Positions 34,467 through 44,101 of a DNA stretch of 64,000 nt are shown here, in pieces. The DNA comes from Hyphomicrobium sp. LHD-15 (GTDB taxonomy: Bacteria; Pseudomonadota; Alphaproteobacteria; Rhizobiales; Hyphomicrobiaceae). The first letter of the stretch is position 1; every line of letters starts with the position of its first letter. Below the pieces are notes generated by a model. The model was not told where the DNA came from. It made no database searches and was given only the letters and a program-made list of their open reading frames with translations. The translations under genes were made by a program, and so were the position numbers. The stretch is from positions 124,001-188,000 of the forward strand of contig NZ_JAVIFT010000007.1 in NCBI RefSeq assembly GCF_031157355.1, in the 5' to 3' direction.

Positions 34467-37150
34467 CCAGAGCTCTGTCATCGATCGGCGCAGCACTCAG
34501 CTCGCTTATTGTGCTTGGCGGCCTGGCATTCGTTGCACCCGCTCGTGCAGACGACGTCGACTATGTCGCGATTTCAATCGACACGATGCAGATCGCCCTC
34601 GCCCCACTCGGCGTGACAATCTCGGAGGATGAAAAGAACTTCCTCAAGCCGCTCGTGAAATGCCTTGCCGACAGCGGCGCCAGCGTGACGATTGCGGACT
34701 GCGGCAAGCGAATGCTCGCAGAGCAGATTCCTTCGGAGGAAGCGCGATCTTTTGCGACATGCATGATCGACACCGCAGATGCAATCAACTGCGTCAAGAA
34801 TGCCGCGCTCGAGCAGCTTGGCGATGAAGTGAAGCAGCCGGCACGGTGTGCGCTGAGCGGCACTCCGCTCAATCAATGCGTGACGAACGAGGTCTTGAAC
34901 CGATTGCCCGCGGACGAGCAGGAAGCACTACGCTGTCTTCAGCGAACAAGGGATCCGGCCTCCTGCGGATTGCACTACGCGCTCTCAAAGGATGATGAGA
35001 CCTTCCAGAAGGCATGGGGCAAGGTGAAGAGCGACGTCGGTACCATCGGTGCGGACGTTGAGGGACCGATCAAGAACTTCGTCGATGTGGCCATCGGCAT
35101 CCGAGAGAATGATTGGGCGAAGGTTGTCACTGCGGCCGGCGCAACCGCGACCAAGATCGCAGGGCGAATTGTGCTGAAAGTCTTTCTGGGAGGGGTGGGC
35201 GACATCCTGTTTGGACCGGCCGTGGATGCGGCAGTGGACAACAGGATCGGTATGGTCAGCGGCATCATCAATGCCGCAAAAGCCCGTGACCCCGGCGCCG
35301 TCGCCGAGGTGCTGGTGGCGTCGAACTTGGGCTATGCCGTCTTTGTCACGTGCGCTGTCATGCGCAGCGACGTGCCGATTACCGGCACCATCATCGTGGA
35401 GGGTGTCTGCGAAACGCTCGGCGGGATCATTATGTTGGCTTCCGACGTGGCGGGCAGCCTGGTCACAAAGATTGCCGACCTCATCAACTTCGATGGGATC
35501 GTGCGTGAGATCGAGAGCATTCTGCACGATTCCCGCCTCGGCGTGATGATCCTTACCGGCGAGAAGTCGGGCAAGTGCTTGCCGATCAAGGAGGCGTACC
35601 GCGATATCTATGCAAAATGCTATTCGAAGCAGGCATATCTGAATCTCGCGGCCGCACCGAACAGCCAATCGTTTCCGAACGATCTCTATTTCAAATGCCG
35701 GGCGCACTATCTCAATTGCAGCTTCGCGAATGACAAAGTGCTTGAGAGGACGTGCCGGTCCTTAACAGAACAATACATCGTCGATACCGCGATCCTCACA
35801 AATTCGATCGAATCCGAGGCCGAACGAGCTGTGTGGTCCTCCAGCGGGCTACGAGACTGCAAGTTCGACGAGCTTGAGCAGCAACGCCTCGCAAGTGCCT
35901 GCAGACAGCATCTCAATAAAACGTTCCCGGTAACCGGCCTGATCGATGGGGTGGGGACAAACTGTAGCGAAAGCCAGCCAAACACCACGCCATCCCTATT
36001 TGGCAAGGCTTACGGATTGTACGAACCGGTGTGCGATCAGGCGGTTCTTTTCGTGGGCAGGGAGAAACAAAGAAGATGCCGGGATTCCATCGCCATTCCC
36101 GATTGTGACGGGGGTCGCGACTTCAGGGTCGGTAGAGGCTGTGTCTGCCGGGATGGATTCCTGTGGGATGAGAGAGCAAAGCAGTGTGTCAACCAGACCA
36201 CGTTGATCGTAGGCGGTGCGTGTTCGGGGGGAATGAAGCAGGATCTGGAGACGGGTAAATGCAAGTGCCCCGACAAGCAGCTTTGGGACGGCACGAAATG
36301 CAAACTCGTCAACACGCCGTTTGCGACGGGAGGTGGGCCCAAACTTCCAGGGATACCTCCGTGTTCCGGCGGTATGAGGATGAACGCTGCTGGTCAGTGT
36401 GAGTGCCCACCCGCAACGTATTTTTCGGGCGGCCAATGCCGGCCGGCGTCCGTTTCGGTACCAGGGAGCGCAAAGGACAAATTCGTTTTCAACCCCGGAG
36501 GCTCCTCGACCAACACCGGCACGGAGATCATTCGAAAGTGCGGGGGGCGCCGGCCTAATGGGGTCTGGCCCAATTGCTGTCCGCCGCGGACGTATTATTC
36601 GAATGGTATGTGCCGCTACGGCAATGTCGCCAATGGAAAGGACGTCGGCCCCTCCGCAACTCAGTTTGGGCAGAAAACGCCGTGCGTCGGTAACGCATGC
36701 TGTCCTGCAGGCACGGTCTATAGAAGCGGAGTTTGCCGGCGCATTGTCGTCGATACCAAGCTCCCACCATCGGGCGCCCAATCGGAGGGGAGCGGCCGCT
36801 CCACGAGCGTGACGCCGTGCCCCGCATCGCGGCCGGTTGGGCGTCCACCCTACTGCTGTCCTGTCAACACTCGCTACACAATGGGCGCGTGTCGGAGAAC
36901 TGTCGGAGTACCAACGGGAACGGCTGGGGGCAGGCGCGGAGTTGGTCCATGCCCGGCGAGCCGTCCGATCGGACGTCCCCCCAATTGCTGCCCTTCCGGC
37001 ACGAGCTACTCGAACGGCGCGTGCCGTCCACCCCCGAAGGGCAATTCCAACACGCGCCAACACTACGGCGGTGCGGCTCCAGCGTGCAAATCCTACGAGA
37101 TAAGAGGCGGCGATGGAAAATGTTACTACAACAGCCAAGGCGTGCGATGA
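34463..37150 (+). CDS. Large secreted Cys-rich protein, partner of the giant protein
   Basis: An 895-residue exported protein of unknown function, translationally coupled to the preceding gene. A signal peptide (cleavage near PARAD) leads into a 500-residue helical region with many paired Cys (FATCMIDTADAINCVKNAAL, CALSGTPLNQC) and a hydrophobic middle (about 200-350). It is followed by EGF-like Cys segments from about residue 545 (GCVCRDGFLWDERAKQC, GKCKCPDKQLWDGTKC, QCECPPATYFSGGQC), and four copies of the CCP repeat also found in the giant protein (RRPNGVWPNCCPPRTYYSNG, SRPVGRPPYCCPVNTRY, SRPIGRPPNCCPSGTSYSNG). The shared repeat suggests the two proteins assemble together or bind a common partner outside the membrane. 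Confidence 0.75.
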   Translation: MTRALSSIGAALSSLIVLGGLAFVAPARADDVDYVAISIDTMQIALAPLGVTISEDEKNFLKPLVKCLADSGASVTIADCGKRMLAEQIPSEEARSFATCMIDTADAINCVKNAALEQLGDEVKQPARCALSGTPLNQCVTNEVLNRLPADEQEALRCLQRTRDPASCGLHYALSKDDETFQKAWGKVKSDVGTIGADVEGPIKNFVDVAIGIRENDWAKVVTAAGATATKIAGRIVLKVFLGGVGDILFGPAVDAAVDNRIGMVSGIINAAKARDPGAVAEVLVASNLGYAVFVTCAVMRSDVPITGTIIVEGVCETLGGIIMLASDVAGSLVTKIADLINFDGIVREIESILHDSRLGVMILTGEKSGKCLPIKEAYRDIYAKCYSKQAYLNLAAAPNSQSFPNDLYFKCRAHYLNCSFANDKVLERTCRSLTEQYIVDTAILTNSIESEAERAVWSSSGLRDCKFDELEQQRLASACRQHLNKTFPVTGLIDGVGTNCSESQPNTTPSLFGKAYGLYEPVCDQAVLFVGREKQRRCRDSIAIPDCDGGRDFRVGRGCVCRDGFLWDERAKQCVNQTTLIVGGACSGGMKQDLETGKCKCPDKQLWDGTKCKLVNTPFATGGGPKLPGIPPCSGGMRMNAAGQCECPPATYFSGGQCRPASVSVPGSAKDKFVFNPGGSSTNTGTEIIRKCGGRRPNGVWPNCCPPRTYYSNGMCRYGNVANGKDVGPSATQFGQKTPCVGNACCPAGTVYRSGVCRRIVVDTKLPPSGAQSEGSGRSTSVTPCPASRPVGRPPYCCPVNTRYTMGACRRTVGVPTGTAGGRRGVGPCPASRPIGRPPNCCPSGTSYSNGACRPPPKGNSNTRQHYGGAAPACKSYEIRGGDGKCYYNSQGVR

Positions 37151-37166
37151 ATGGAGAGGCCTGCTC

Positions 37167-37829
37167 ATGGCCCCTCACTCATTGACCGGAAAGTCAAGGT
37201 TTCATGCGATCTGCGTTGCGGTCGCCGTGTTCTGTATGTTGGTCCCGCCGATCGGACCCGCGAAAGCAGGAAGCCGAGGTGTCGGTGTCGGGATCGGCGT
37301 CGGCGCGGGTCTGCAAATCCTGAATCAACTTTCCAAGGGCACGACGGCGAGTAAGGGCACGGCAAAAAAACGGACCGCCACCGGAACAAGCAAGAAGACG
37401 ACTAAGAAAGCCAAGCAGCCGCGCGATAACGGCGGCGAAGAGAAAATCACATCCAAAGACAAGGACGCTTCGGAACAGACGCAAGTCGAGGCAGCTGCGG
37501 AAAAGCAGCCAAGTCCGCCTGCCGCCGCGAGCGCGGCCGCCGCTGCTGCAGCCGTTGCGGCCCCCACCGTGACGGGCGCCGTACCAACGGTTGCTGGCCC
37601 GGCGCCCAATTTGATCTCGACGAAGGAGGAGGTCACGTCCGCCCAGGAGCACCTGCGCTATCTCGGCTACGATGTGCCGACAACGACCGGTGTACTCGAT
37701 CTCAATACGAAGATCGCGATCATGAAATTTCAGGATTCGATCGGCGCGCAGGCAACTGGCGGGCTCACCGTCGAACAACTGCAACGGCTCTACGCTCGCG
37801 CAGACGAGCAACAGAAGCGAGCCAAGTAA
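37167..37829 (+). CDS. Exported peptidoglycan-binding-domain protein
   Basis: A 220-residue protein with a signal peptide (FHAICVAVAVFCMLVPPIGPAKA), a Gly-rich stretch (GVGVGIGVGAG), a Lys/Thr-rich then Ala/Pro-rich linker, and a C-terminal PG-binding-1 domain (about 155-215: AQEHLRYLGYDVPTTTGVLDLNTKIAIMKFQDSIG). It would anchor itself, and perhaps the large secreted neighbours, to peptidoglycan in the periplasm. The Met used lies 16 bases after the preceding stop with GAGAGG upstream; the frame also opens at 37113 inside the previous gene. Third gene of the cluster. Confidence 0.75.
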   Translation: MAPHSLTGKSRFHAICVAVAVFCMLVPPIGPAKAGSRGVGVGIGVGAGLQILNQLSKGTTASKGTAKKRTATGTSKKTTKKAKQPRDNGGEEKITSKDKDASEQTQVEAAAEKQPSPPAAASAAAAAAAVAAPTVTGAVPTVAGPAPNLISTKEEVTSAQEHLRYLGYDVPTTTGVLDLNTKIAIMKFQDSIGAQATGGLTVEQLQRLYARADEQQKRAK

Positions 37830-37930
37830 CAAGGGCCCGACTTTCTCAGTCGATCGCCATCGCATCCAGCATGGATGAGGGAGTCACTCGGTGGTTGCCT
37901 TGCTGTTCGCGAGTTGAATGAGGGAATCCC

Positions 37931-39247
37931 ATGGAAATCACCCGCAGAACTGCCCTGCGAGGGGCTGTGGCGAGCCTGGGCATGAGCGCCGTTGCACCAA
38001 GGTACTGTTTGGCCCACGGCACACTTCCCAGCCCGGGAGCCATTCGCCTTTCCAACGGCTTCCGCGTTCACTGCCTCTCCAATGATACCGGTTACGTGCT
38101 CGCGACGTTGGTTCTTCGCAGTGAATCGATTGTTCATGATGGGCTGGCTCACCTGTGCGAGCACACATCATGCTCGGGCGCGGCCGGGGGGATGTCGTCC
38201 GCGGACGTTGTGAGAATGTTCAAAGACTACGTCCAGGTCAGCAACGCGTCGACGGAGCAAGGTGCCCTCAAGTGGCACGCCTCGTTCCTTCCGAAGTATC
38301 TCCCGCAAGTGATCGAACTTCTTGCGGCCGTCTCGCTCGGCCAAACGTTCGACACCGAAACTGTCACAGCGCAATCCCGCGTCGTGCTTCAGGAGCTGTA
38401 TCTGGAGAAGTACGATCCGGTAACCGTCGCGCAGGGAAAATTTGATCGCGAACTTTTCGGCAAATCGCATCCCTACGCGAGAGATACCGTCGATGCCGAA
38501 ATCGCGAAAAGCAAAACGCCCATTCCAAAGCTTGTCGAAGAACTACGGACGTTCGCCGCCGCTCTCCGCCTCCCAGCCAACATGGATCTGTTTCTCGTTG
38601 GCTCAGTCGAGCTTGGAGACGTCGAACGCCTCGTTCAGACGCATTTCGGCAAGTACGCGTTCGCGCAAGGACCGTTGCTTCAACTTCCGCAAGTGGCGGT
38701 CACCAAATCCTATAAAGGTTTGACGGAAAAATCCTTCGAACTGGCTGGCCCGATGACGGACGTCAAAATCGCGTGGAACACCGGCGCTTGCGTCGCGAGC
38801 AACGAGGCCCGCGTTTTGCTGGCCCTGAGCGAGTATCTCTACACAGCGCTGTTCGACGATTTGCGCGAGAAGGATGGCGACAGCTACACGCCGGAGGTCA
38901 GCTTCGATCCGGATTCGTGCAGCGGCATCTTCCGCATTGGTATCGCGAGCAGCAAAGATCCAAAAAAACTAGAAAAGCGGGTTTTTGAGGTGGTCGACAG
39001 GCTCAAGAGCGACATAGATGATCGAGAGCTAGCGCGCATCCGGGATCGGGTCGAGCTCAAGCGACGCACGGAGAGCCGCGACAACCAGGCTTTACTCGCA
39101 CGACTTATGGACAGGACGCTCTACGGTGCGTCCGTCGACGACTTGGCCGTTGAAACGGTAACGCGCGACGAAATGCTGGATGCCGCTCGCCGATATCTTC
39201 CTTCGCACCGGAACGCTTATGTGCGACTTGCGCTCAAGGGCCAATAA
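37931..39247 (+). CDS. Tat-exported M16-family zinc metallopeptidase
   Basis: A 438-residue pitrilysin-family (M16) protein. The inverted zinc motif HxxEH is present as His74-Leu-Cys-Glu77-His78, with the third ligand Glu155 in VVLQELYLEKYD at the expected distance, so a catalytic domain is intact. A second, non-catalytic M16 domain follows (about 230-435, DVKIAWNTGA and LYTALFDDLREKDGDSYTP). The N-terminus ITRRTALRGAVASLGM is a twin-arginine signal. M16 enzymes cleave peptides or process exported proteins. It lies 100 bases downstream of the secreted-protein genes on the same strand and could process them. Convergent with the LuxR gene 30 bases away. Confidence 0.82.
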   Translation: MEITRRTALRGAVASLGMSAVAPRYCLAHGTLPSPGAIRLSNGFRVHCLSNDTGYVLATLVLRSESIVHDGLAHLCEHTSCSGAAGGMSSADVVRMFKDYVQVSNASTEQGALKWHASFLPKYLPQVIELLAAVSLGQTFDTETVTAQSRVVLQELYLEKYDPVTVAQGKFDRELFGKSHPYARDTVDAEIAKSKTPIPKLVEELRTFAAALRLPANMDLFLVGSVELGDVERLVQTHFGKYAFAQGPLLQLPQVAVTKSYKGLTEKSFELAGPMTDVKIAWNTGACVASNEARVLLALSEYLYTALFDDLREKDGDSYTPEVSFDPDSCSGIFRIGIASSKDPKKLEKRVFEVVDRLKSDIDDRELARIRDRVELKRRTESRDNQALLARLMDRTLYGASVDDLAVETVTRDEMLDAARRYLPSHRNAYVRLALKGQ

Positions 39248-39276
39248 TGCGTCACGAACGGTGAGGTGATGCGCTC

Positions 39277-40413
39277 TCACACGAGAGGCCGTACTCTCGC
39301 GGCTAGCGCAATGAGCTCGCTCTGCCTCGAGCAGCCCGTCTTGTCGAACACGCGACCCAGGTGTGACTTCGCCGTCGGCAACGCGATGGTGAGCTGTTTG
39401 GAAATTTCGTCGAGGGTCTTTCCCGCGACGATCAATTCGAAGACCCTCAGTTCGGCCGGCGTCAAATCGTAGAGCAAGGCCACGGCGTCCGCCGGCAATC
39501 TCGGCGGATCGGCGGCGCTGGCGATGAATATGGCCGCTGCAGCGCGCCGCTCTATGCCGTATGCGCTGCTGCGGTGACGCAGCGGCAGAACCTGGATAAC
39601 TGCGGACAGGCCGTCGGGAAATCTTGCAGGAATATCGATGCTGCGCCTTTCGAGGTCGGGGTCGCGACGGGCGGCCTGGGCAACTGCGTCTCTCAAGACG
39701 GTGTTCGTGACTGCGTTGCGCAAATCCAGCTTCCCATCGCGCGCAGAGATGGGTTCACCGGCTTTCAACATGACTTGTGCCGCCGCATTTGCGTGAACGA
39801 TCGACATCGCCTCATCGACAAGAACCGCGCCGGACGCAATTTTATCCAGCACGTCCGAGAACGTTAAAGACGTAATCGCATCTTGTTTGAGCAGTTGGCT
39901 AATGGTGACGGCTCTCCTCAAGTGGGGAGCGATCAGCCGTAGCCCCCTTATTTCGTCATCTTCGAACTCACCGTCATGCAGGTATCGGCCGAACGTGATC
40001 ACGCCGAGTGTTTGGGAGTTGCGGACAAGAGGAATGCAAACGGCATCGTGAAGCCCGCGCGGTTCGCAAATGTCGCGACACCAGCCATTCGAGTGCCAAC
40101 CTTCGCGTGGCGTTGCATTCGATTGCACAAGTGGCTCTTCCAGAACGGCTTCGTGGAGAATCCGCGGGCCGCCCCATAGATAAACCATCTCCTGAGCGTA
40201 GCGCGCCTGAGCCGCGAACATCTCGGAATCGAAGCCGATGATAATATGAGATTTCAATGACAGGGATGTGGTGTCATGGACGGTCAGTGCAGCGTTGGCG
40301 AGCCGGAACTCCGAAATCACGAGCTGTAGCGTTTCTGGCCATTTATCCGGCAAGATCACGCAATCGTAGATGGAACCGATGATGTCCGACAGTCGCTCAC
40401 GGTCGGCGGTCAT
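39277..40413 (-). CDS. LuxR-type regulator, first of three 378-aa paralogues
   Basis: A 378-residue regulator. The N-terminal about 170 residues (SDIIGSIYDCVILPDKWPETL onwards) resemble a GAF-like sensor, followed by a PAS-like region (about 190-290, VLDKIASGAVLVDEAMSIVHANAAAQVML) and a C-terminal LuxR/GerE helix-turn-helix (LTPAELRVFELIVAGKTLDEISKQL, then KSHLGRVFDKTGCSRQSEL). No AHL-binding Trp/Tyr/Asp set is present, so it is not a quorum-sensing receptor of the LuxR type proper. It lies 13 bases downstream of a sister gene on the same strand. Target genes are probably local, such as the adjacent receptor or the secreted cluster; this is inference. Confidence 0.8.
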   Translation of the reverse strand: MTADRERLSDIIGSIYDCVILPDKWPETLQLVISEFRLANAALTVHDTTSLSLKSHIIIGFDSEMFAAQARYAQEMVYLWGGPRILHEAVLEEPLVQSNATPREGWHSNGWCRDICEPRGLHDAVCIPLVRNSQTLGVITFGRYLHDGEFEDDEIRGLRLIAPHLRRAVTISQLLKQDAITSLTFSDVLDKIASGAVLVDEAMSIVHANAAAQVMLKAGEPISARDGKLDLRNAVTNTVLRDAVAQAARRDPDLERRSIDIPARFPDGLSAVIQVLPLRHRSSAYGIERRAAAAIFIASAADPPRLPADAVALLYDLTPAELRVFELIVAGKTLDEISKQLTIALPTAKSHLGRVFDKTGCSRQSELIALAARVRPLV

Positions 40414-40426
40414 TTTGCACCTGTAG

Positions 40427-41563
40427 TTAGATCACGAGGGTCACTTTCGCGGCCATCGCTACAAGGTCTGCTTGCCTCGAACAGCCGGTCTTGTCGAAGA
40501 CGCGACCGAGATGCGTCTTGACGGTCGACACTGAGACCCCAAGAACCTTTGAAATCTCGGCGGGCGCCTTTCCTTCCACGATGAGTTCGAAGATGCGGGT
40601 TTCCGCAGGTGTGAGACGGTAAAGCAATCCCATCACATCGGCCAAGCGCGGGGGGGCGGCCGAGTTCGCGATGAATATCGCGGCCGCTGTCCTCTGCTCG
40701 ATGCCATTGCGGACGGTCCGTCGACTCAGGGGCAATACCTGCATAACGGTCGGCGACCCATCAGCGAGACGCGCCGGAATATCGATACTTCTCCGCTCGA
40801 TATCGATTTCGAGGTTGGCGGCTTGTCTCACGGCATCGATCAGCACTGCGCTGGTGAGTGGACTGGTCGTGGATAGCCGGCCGTTCCGCAACTGGACCGC
40901 GTCGCCCGTGTCGAGCATCCGTCTCCCGGCAGCATTGGCGTGCACGATGGTACAATCTTCATCGACAAGGAGGATGCCTGCCGAAACCTTTTCCAGAATT
41001 TCCGAGAACGTTGCCGTCGCGGCCGCTTGCTGTTCGAGCAAGCGCCCGATGGTTACGGCCCGCCTGATATGCGGCGCCAGAAGTCGCAAGACGTTTAAGT
41101 CGTCCTCGCCAACTTCTCCTTGGTCGGCGTGCCGGCCGAAGGCAACGGCACCTGCCGTGTTCGCATCACGCACGAGGCCGATCATCACGCAATCGTGGAG
41201 TTGGCGCGGCTCGAGAATATCGCGAAAATATGCATTGTTATGCCACTGCGATCGCGGTGTGACTTGAGATTGAATGATGGGCTCTTCGAGGGGAAAGTCC
41301 GGAATTTTCTGTGGTCCGCCCCAGAGCTGGAGCACATCGGCGCCGTAGTGGGGAACCGCATCGAGCCAATCTTGGTCTGCGCCTACGGTAATATGGAGCT
41401 TCACATCGCCATTGTTGGCGTCATGCACCGAAATGGCTGTCATGGCGTAGCCAAATTCGTTCATGATGGCGGCTAAAGTGCTTGGCCATTTCTCCGGTGC
41501 AACGACGCAATCATATATTGATCCGATGATGTCGGAGGGGCGTTCGGGGCTTAGGGATACCAT
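40427..41563 (-). CDS. LuxR-type regulator, second of three 378-aa paralogues
   Basis: Same length and architecture as its neighbours: SDIIGSIYDCVVAPEKWPSTL at the start, PAS-like ILEKVSAGILLVDEDCTIVHANAAGRRML in the middle, and helix-turn-helix LTPAETRIFELIVEGKAPAEISKVLGVSVSTVKTHLGRVFDKTGCSRQ at the end (shown in part: VSVSTVKTHLGRVF). It is divergent from the TonB-dependent receptor gene, with 175 bases between starts. It is closer by eye to the third paralogue (GGPQKIPDFPLEEPIIQSQV versus GGPQRIPDFPLEEPIVQSQV) than to the first, which implies two duplication steps. Confidence 0.82.
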   Translation of the reverse strand: MVSLSPERPSDIIGSIYDCVVAPEKWPSTLAAIMNEFGYAMTAISVHDANNGDVKLHITVGADQDWLDAVPHYGADVLQLWGGPQKIPDFPLEEPIIQSQVTPRSQWHNNAYFRDILEPRQLHDCVMIGLVRDANTAGAVAFGRHADQGEVGEDDLNVLRLLAPHIRRAVTIGRLLEQQAAATATFSEILEKVSAGILLVDEDCTIVHANAAGRRMLDTGDAVQLRNGRLSTTSPLTSAVLIDAVRQAANLEIDIERRSIDIPARLADGSPTVMQVLPLSRRTVRNGIEQRTAAAIFIANSAAPPRLADVMGLLYRLTPAETRIFELIVEGKAPAEISKVLGVSVSTVKTHLGRVFDKTGCSRQADLVAMAAKVTLVI

Positions 41564-41738
41564 CGATCTCTACGAAGCAAACGGTTTAAACATCGGACAA
41601 CGTGTGGTGCGGCGACTTATACTCGGCGTTGCAATATGGCGTTCAGCGAATGTTTGCAAACTAACAAATTTTGTCTAATCCTTCAAAACTTAGTGCAGTT
41701 GTTTATGTATGTTTGTAGCGGCGGCGTGAGACGGCGCA

Positions 41739-44066
41739 ATGATTGTTCGAAACGGGTTTGTCAGGACGACGGGTATCAGGGTTTTGTCGTCCAGCCTGAC
41801 TGCGGCAACGGCTTTGCAAGCCGTTGGTTTTAGCGCGATAGCCCAAACTGCGCCTTCGGCAACGCAATTACCGGCCATCGAAGTTCAGACAACAGCAAAA
41901 AAGGTATCCGCCGCTAAAAAGTTCCGGCCCAAGGGGGCCAAGGTCGCGGCCATTCCTAAGGAACCAGCGCCAGAGGCTGTTTTTGGCGCTTACAATCCTG
42001 CGCTCGATCTAAAAAATCTCGAGCTCCCGCCTGGCACCACCCTCACGACCGCCGGCCCCGTTGACGGATATCGCGCGCTTTCGGCCGTTTCGGCAACCAA
42101 GACCGCCACGCCCCTCAGCGATATTCCGCAATCGATCCAGGTCATTCCGAAGTCTGTGATCAAGGACCAGGGAAGCTTGGGTGTCGGCGAGGTTATACAG
42201 AACGTCAGCGGCGTCATCGCGACAAATGACGTGAGAACGCCTGGATATGACTTTATTACTGTTCGAGGATTTGAAGCCGAGCAGTGGGTCGATGGGCTGG
42301 GTGTGTTTTACAACCTGGGTCACCGCGACGCTCTCGCCAACATTGAGCGAATTGAAATCCTCAAGGGACCAAATGCTATTCTTTATGGAGGCGGCAACGG
42401 GGCCCCAATCGGCGGCGCGGTCAACGTCATCTCCAAAATGCCGACTAATCGGGCCGGCGGCGAATTCGGCGTGACTGTTGGCAGCGAGTCCTACGCGCGG
42501 CCTTATTTCGATATCGACCAACCGATTTCCGCCGATGGCTCCGTGCTCTTTCGCCTGACGGGAGACTACGCAGCAAAAGACAGTTTTATCGAGGTGATCG
42601 AGTCCGAGCGCTATTCGATCAATCCGACGCTGACACTCACCAACAAGGTCGATACGACCCTCACGATCCAGGGGCGGGCGACGCATTGGCAGCAGCAGGA
42701 ATATCAGGGGCTTCCCGCAGTCGGTACGGTCGCAGGGGACTTCGACATCAGGCGGACGCTGTTCGTTGGTCCACAGGATGCTCCGGCCAGCTCCACCGAC
42801 ATTCGCGGCATCACGACGTCTTTCGATCACAAGGCGAATGACGCCATTTCGGTTCATGCTAAGGCCCGTTGGAGCGAAGCTGGATTCCGCCAGCTGGGGC
42901 AATTGCTCGTTGGAAGCGACGGCTTCCGAGCCAACGAGCCGCTCTTGCCGCCGTCCAGTTGGCTTCTGACGAACACGATCCTCGATCAGAATGAAACGGA
43001 ATTTGTAGCGACCGCCAACGTCCAAGTGAAAACTGCGACGGAGTTGACCAAGTCGACCTTCCTGCTTGGTGCCGACTACAGCCATATTACCGATGAAGGA
43101 TTTATCGCGTGGGATGCCCCCTTCGGCGGGGCTGGGATTGTCGATCTGCAATCCCCTTCGTTTCCGACCCCATACGTAAATCCTGGCGATACACCCGCGA
43201 CGACGTTCGGAAGCTCCGAGAAGACGTTCGTCAATGAAGGGCTCTATCTGCAGGCGCAAATCTCGGTTGCCGACCGGGTGCATCTGCTTGGGGGATTGCG
43301 GCTCGCTCACGTTGATATCTCCGCGAACGATCGGGTGACCGGCGTGTTGGATGCGGTCAGCGAGACACGGCTTTTGCCGAGGGTCGGCGCCTTGTTCGAT
43401 TTGGATCGGCACGTCTCCGTCTATGCCAGCTACAGCCAGGGCCTAAAGGGCCAGCCTCTGATAAGCCATTCGGGTGCGCCCGCGCCGGAGCATTCGGAGC
43501 AAAAGGAGGTTGGGTTGAAATTCGCTTGGGGCGATTTCTCCGGGACAGCTGCCATTTTTGAAATCGTGCGTTCGAACGTTCCTGTTCTCGACGGATTCGT
43601 GACTGTGGACACCAGCGAGGAGCGATCGCGGGGCTTCGAGACAGACCTCATCTGGCAGCCAAGCCGCAATTGGCGGGTGCTTGCTAGCTACTCCTTCACG
43701 GACGCCGTACTGCTCGAGCCAACAACCGGCGCTGCCGCGGGAAACCGCCTCGCCGCTGTGCCTGAGCATTCAGGGCGCCTGTGGGTGCATCACGCATTCG
43801 AGCCTCCGGCTCTTAGAGGGTGGAGCATGGGAGCCGGGGTCTATGCTGTCTCCGATCAAGCCATCGAATACGGCAACTCGTATTTTGCCGACGGATACTT
43901 CAAAATCGATGCAAGGCTCGGCTACGACAACGAGACGATTTCGGCGGGGCTTTCGATCAAGAACCTCACAGACGAAGAGTATTTCGTGCCGTACGACTAT
44001 TTCCGAGGCCGGGTTGCTCCGGCTGAGCCTCGCATGGTGTATGGGACCATCAGCTACAAGTACTGA
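41739..44066 (+). CDS. TonB-dependent siderophore-type receptor
   Basis: A 775-residue outer-membrane receptor of the FhuE/FpvA/FoxA group. A signal peptide (cleavage near AIAQ) is followed by a Lys-rich linker, a plug domain with TPLSDIPQSIQVIPKSVIKDQ and the RIEILKGPNAILYGGG segment (typical of ferrisiderophore receptors), and a barrel ending in VYGTISYKY. It should import an iron(III)-siderophore with energy from TonB-ExbBD. No biosynthesis, permease or sigma/anti-sigma genes are adjacent. Instead it is bracketed by three related LuxR-type regulators. An AT-rich promoter region with GCAA-poor, T-rich tracts lies at 41640-41710. Confidence 0.88.
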   Translation: MIVRNGFVRTTGIRVLSSSLTAATALQAVGFSAIAQTAPSATQLPAIEVQTTAKKVSAAKKFRPKGAKVAAIPKEPAPEAVFGAYNPALDLKNLELPPGTTLTTAGPVDGYRALSAVSATKTATPLSDIPQSIQVIPKSVIKDQGSLGVGEVIQNVSGVIATNDVRTPGYDFITVRGFEAEQWVDGLGVFYNLGHRDALANIERIEILKGPNAILYGGGNGAPIGGAVNVISKMPTNRAGGEFGVTVGSESYARPYFDIDQPISADGSVLFRLTGDYAAKDSFIEVIESERYSINPTLTLTNKVDTTLTIQGRATHWQQQEYQGLPAVGTVAGDFDIRRTLFVGPQDAPASSTDIRGITTSFDHKANDAISVHAKARWSEAGFRQLGQLLVGSDGFRANEPLLPPSSWLLTNTILDQNETEFVATANVQVKTATELTKSTFLLGADYSHITDEGFIAWDAPFGGAGIVDLQSPSFPTPYVNPGDTPATTFGSSEKTFVNEGLYLQAQISVADRVHLLGGLRLAHVDISANDRVTGVLDAVSETRLLPRVGALFDLDRHVSVYASYSQGLKGQPLISHSGAPAPEHSEQKEVGLKFAWGDFSGTAAIFEIVRSNVPVLDGFVTVDTSEERSRGFETDLIWQPSRNWRVLASYSFTDAVLLEPTTGAAAGNRLAAVPEHSGRLWVHHAFEPPALRGWSMGAGVYAVSDQAIEYGNSYFADGYFKIDARLGYDNETISAGLSIKNLTDEEYFVPYDYFRGRVAPAEPRMVYGTISYKY

Positions 44067-44101
44067 TCGTGGCCGTGGCAATGTCTGAAATGTAAGGCGC
44101 A

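Noticed and set aside
42009-43412. 467-codon leftward frame
   Set aside because: Antisense shadow of the siderophore receptor; long because of the high GC content, without domains.
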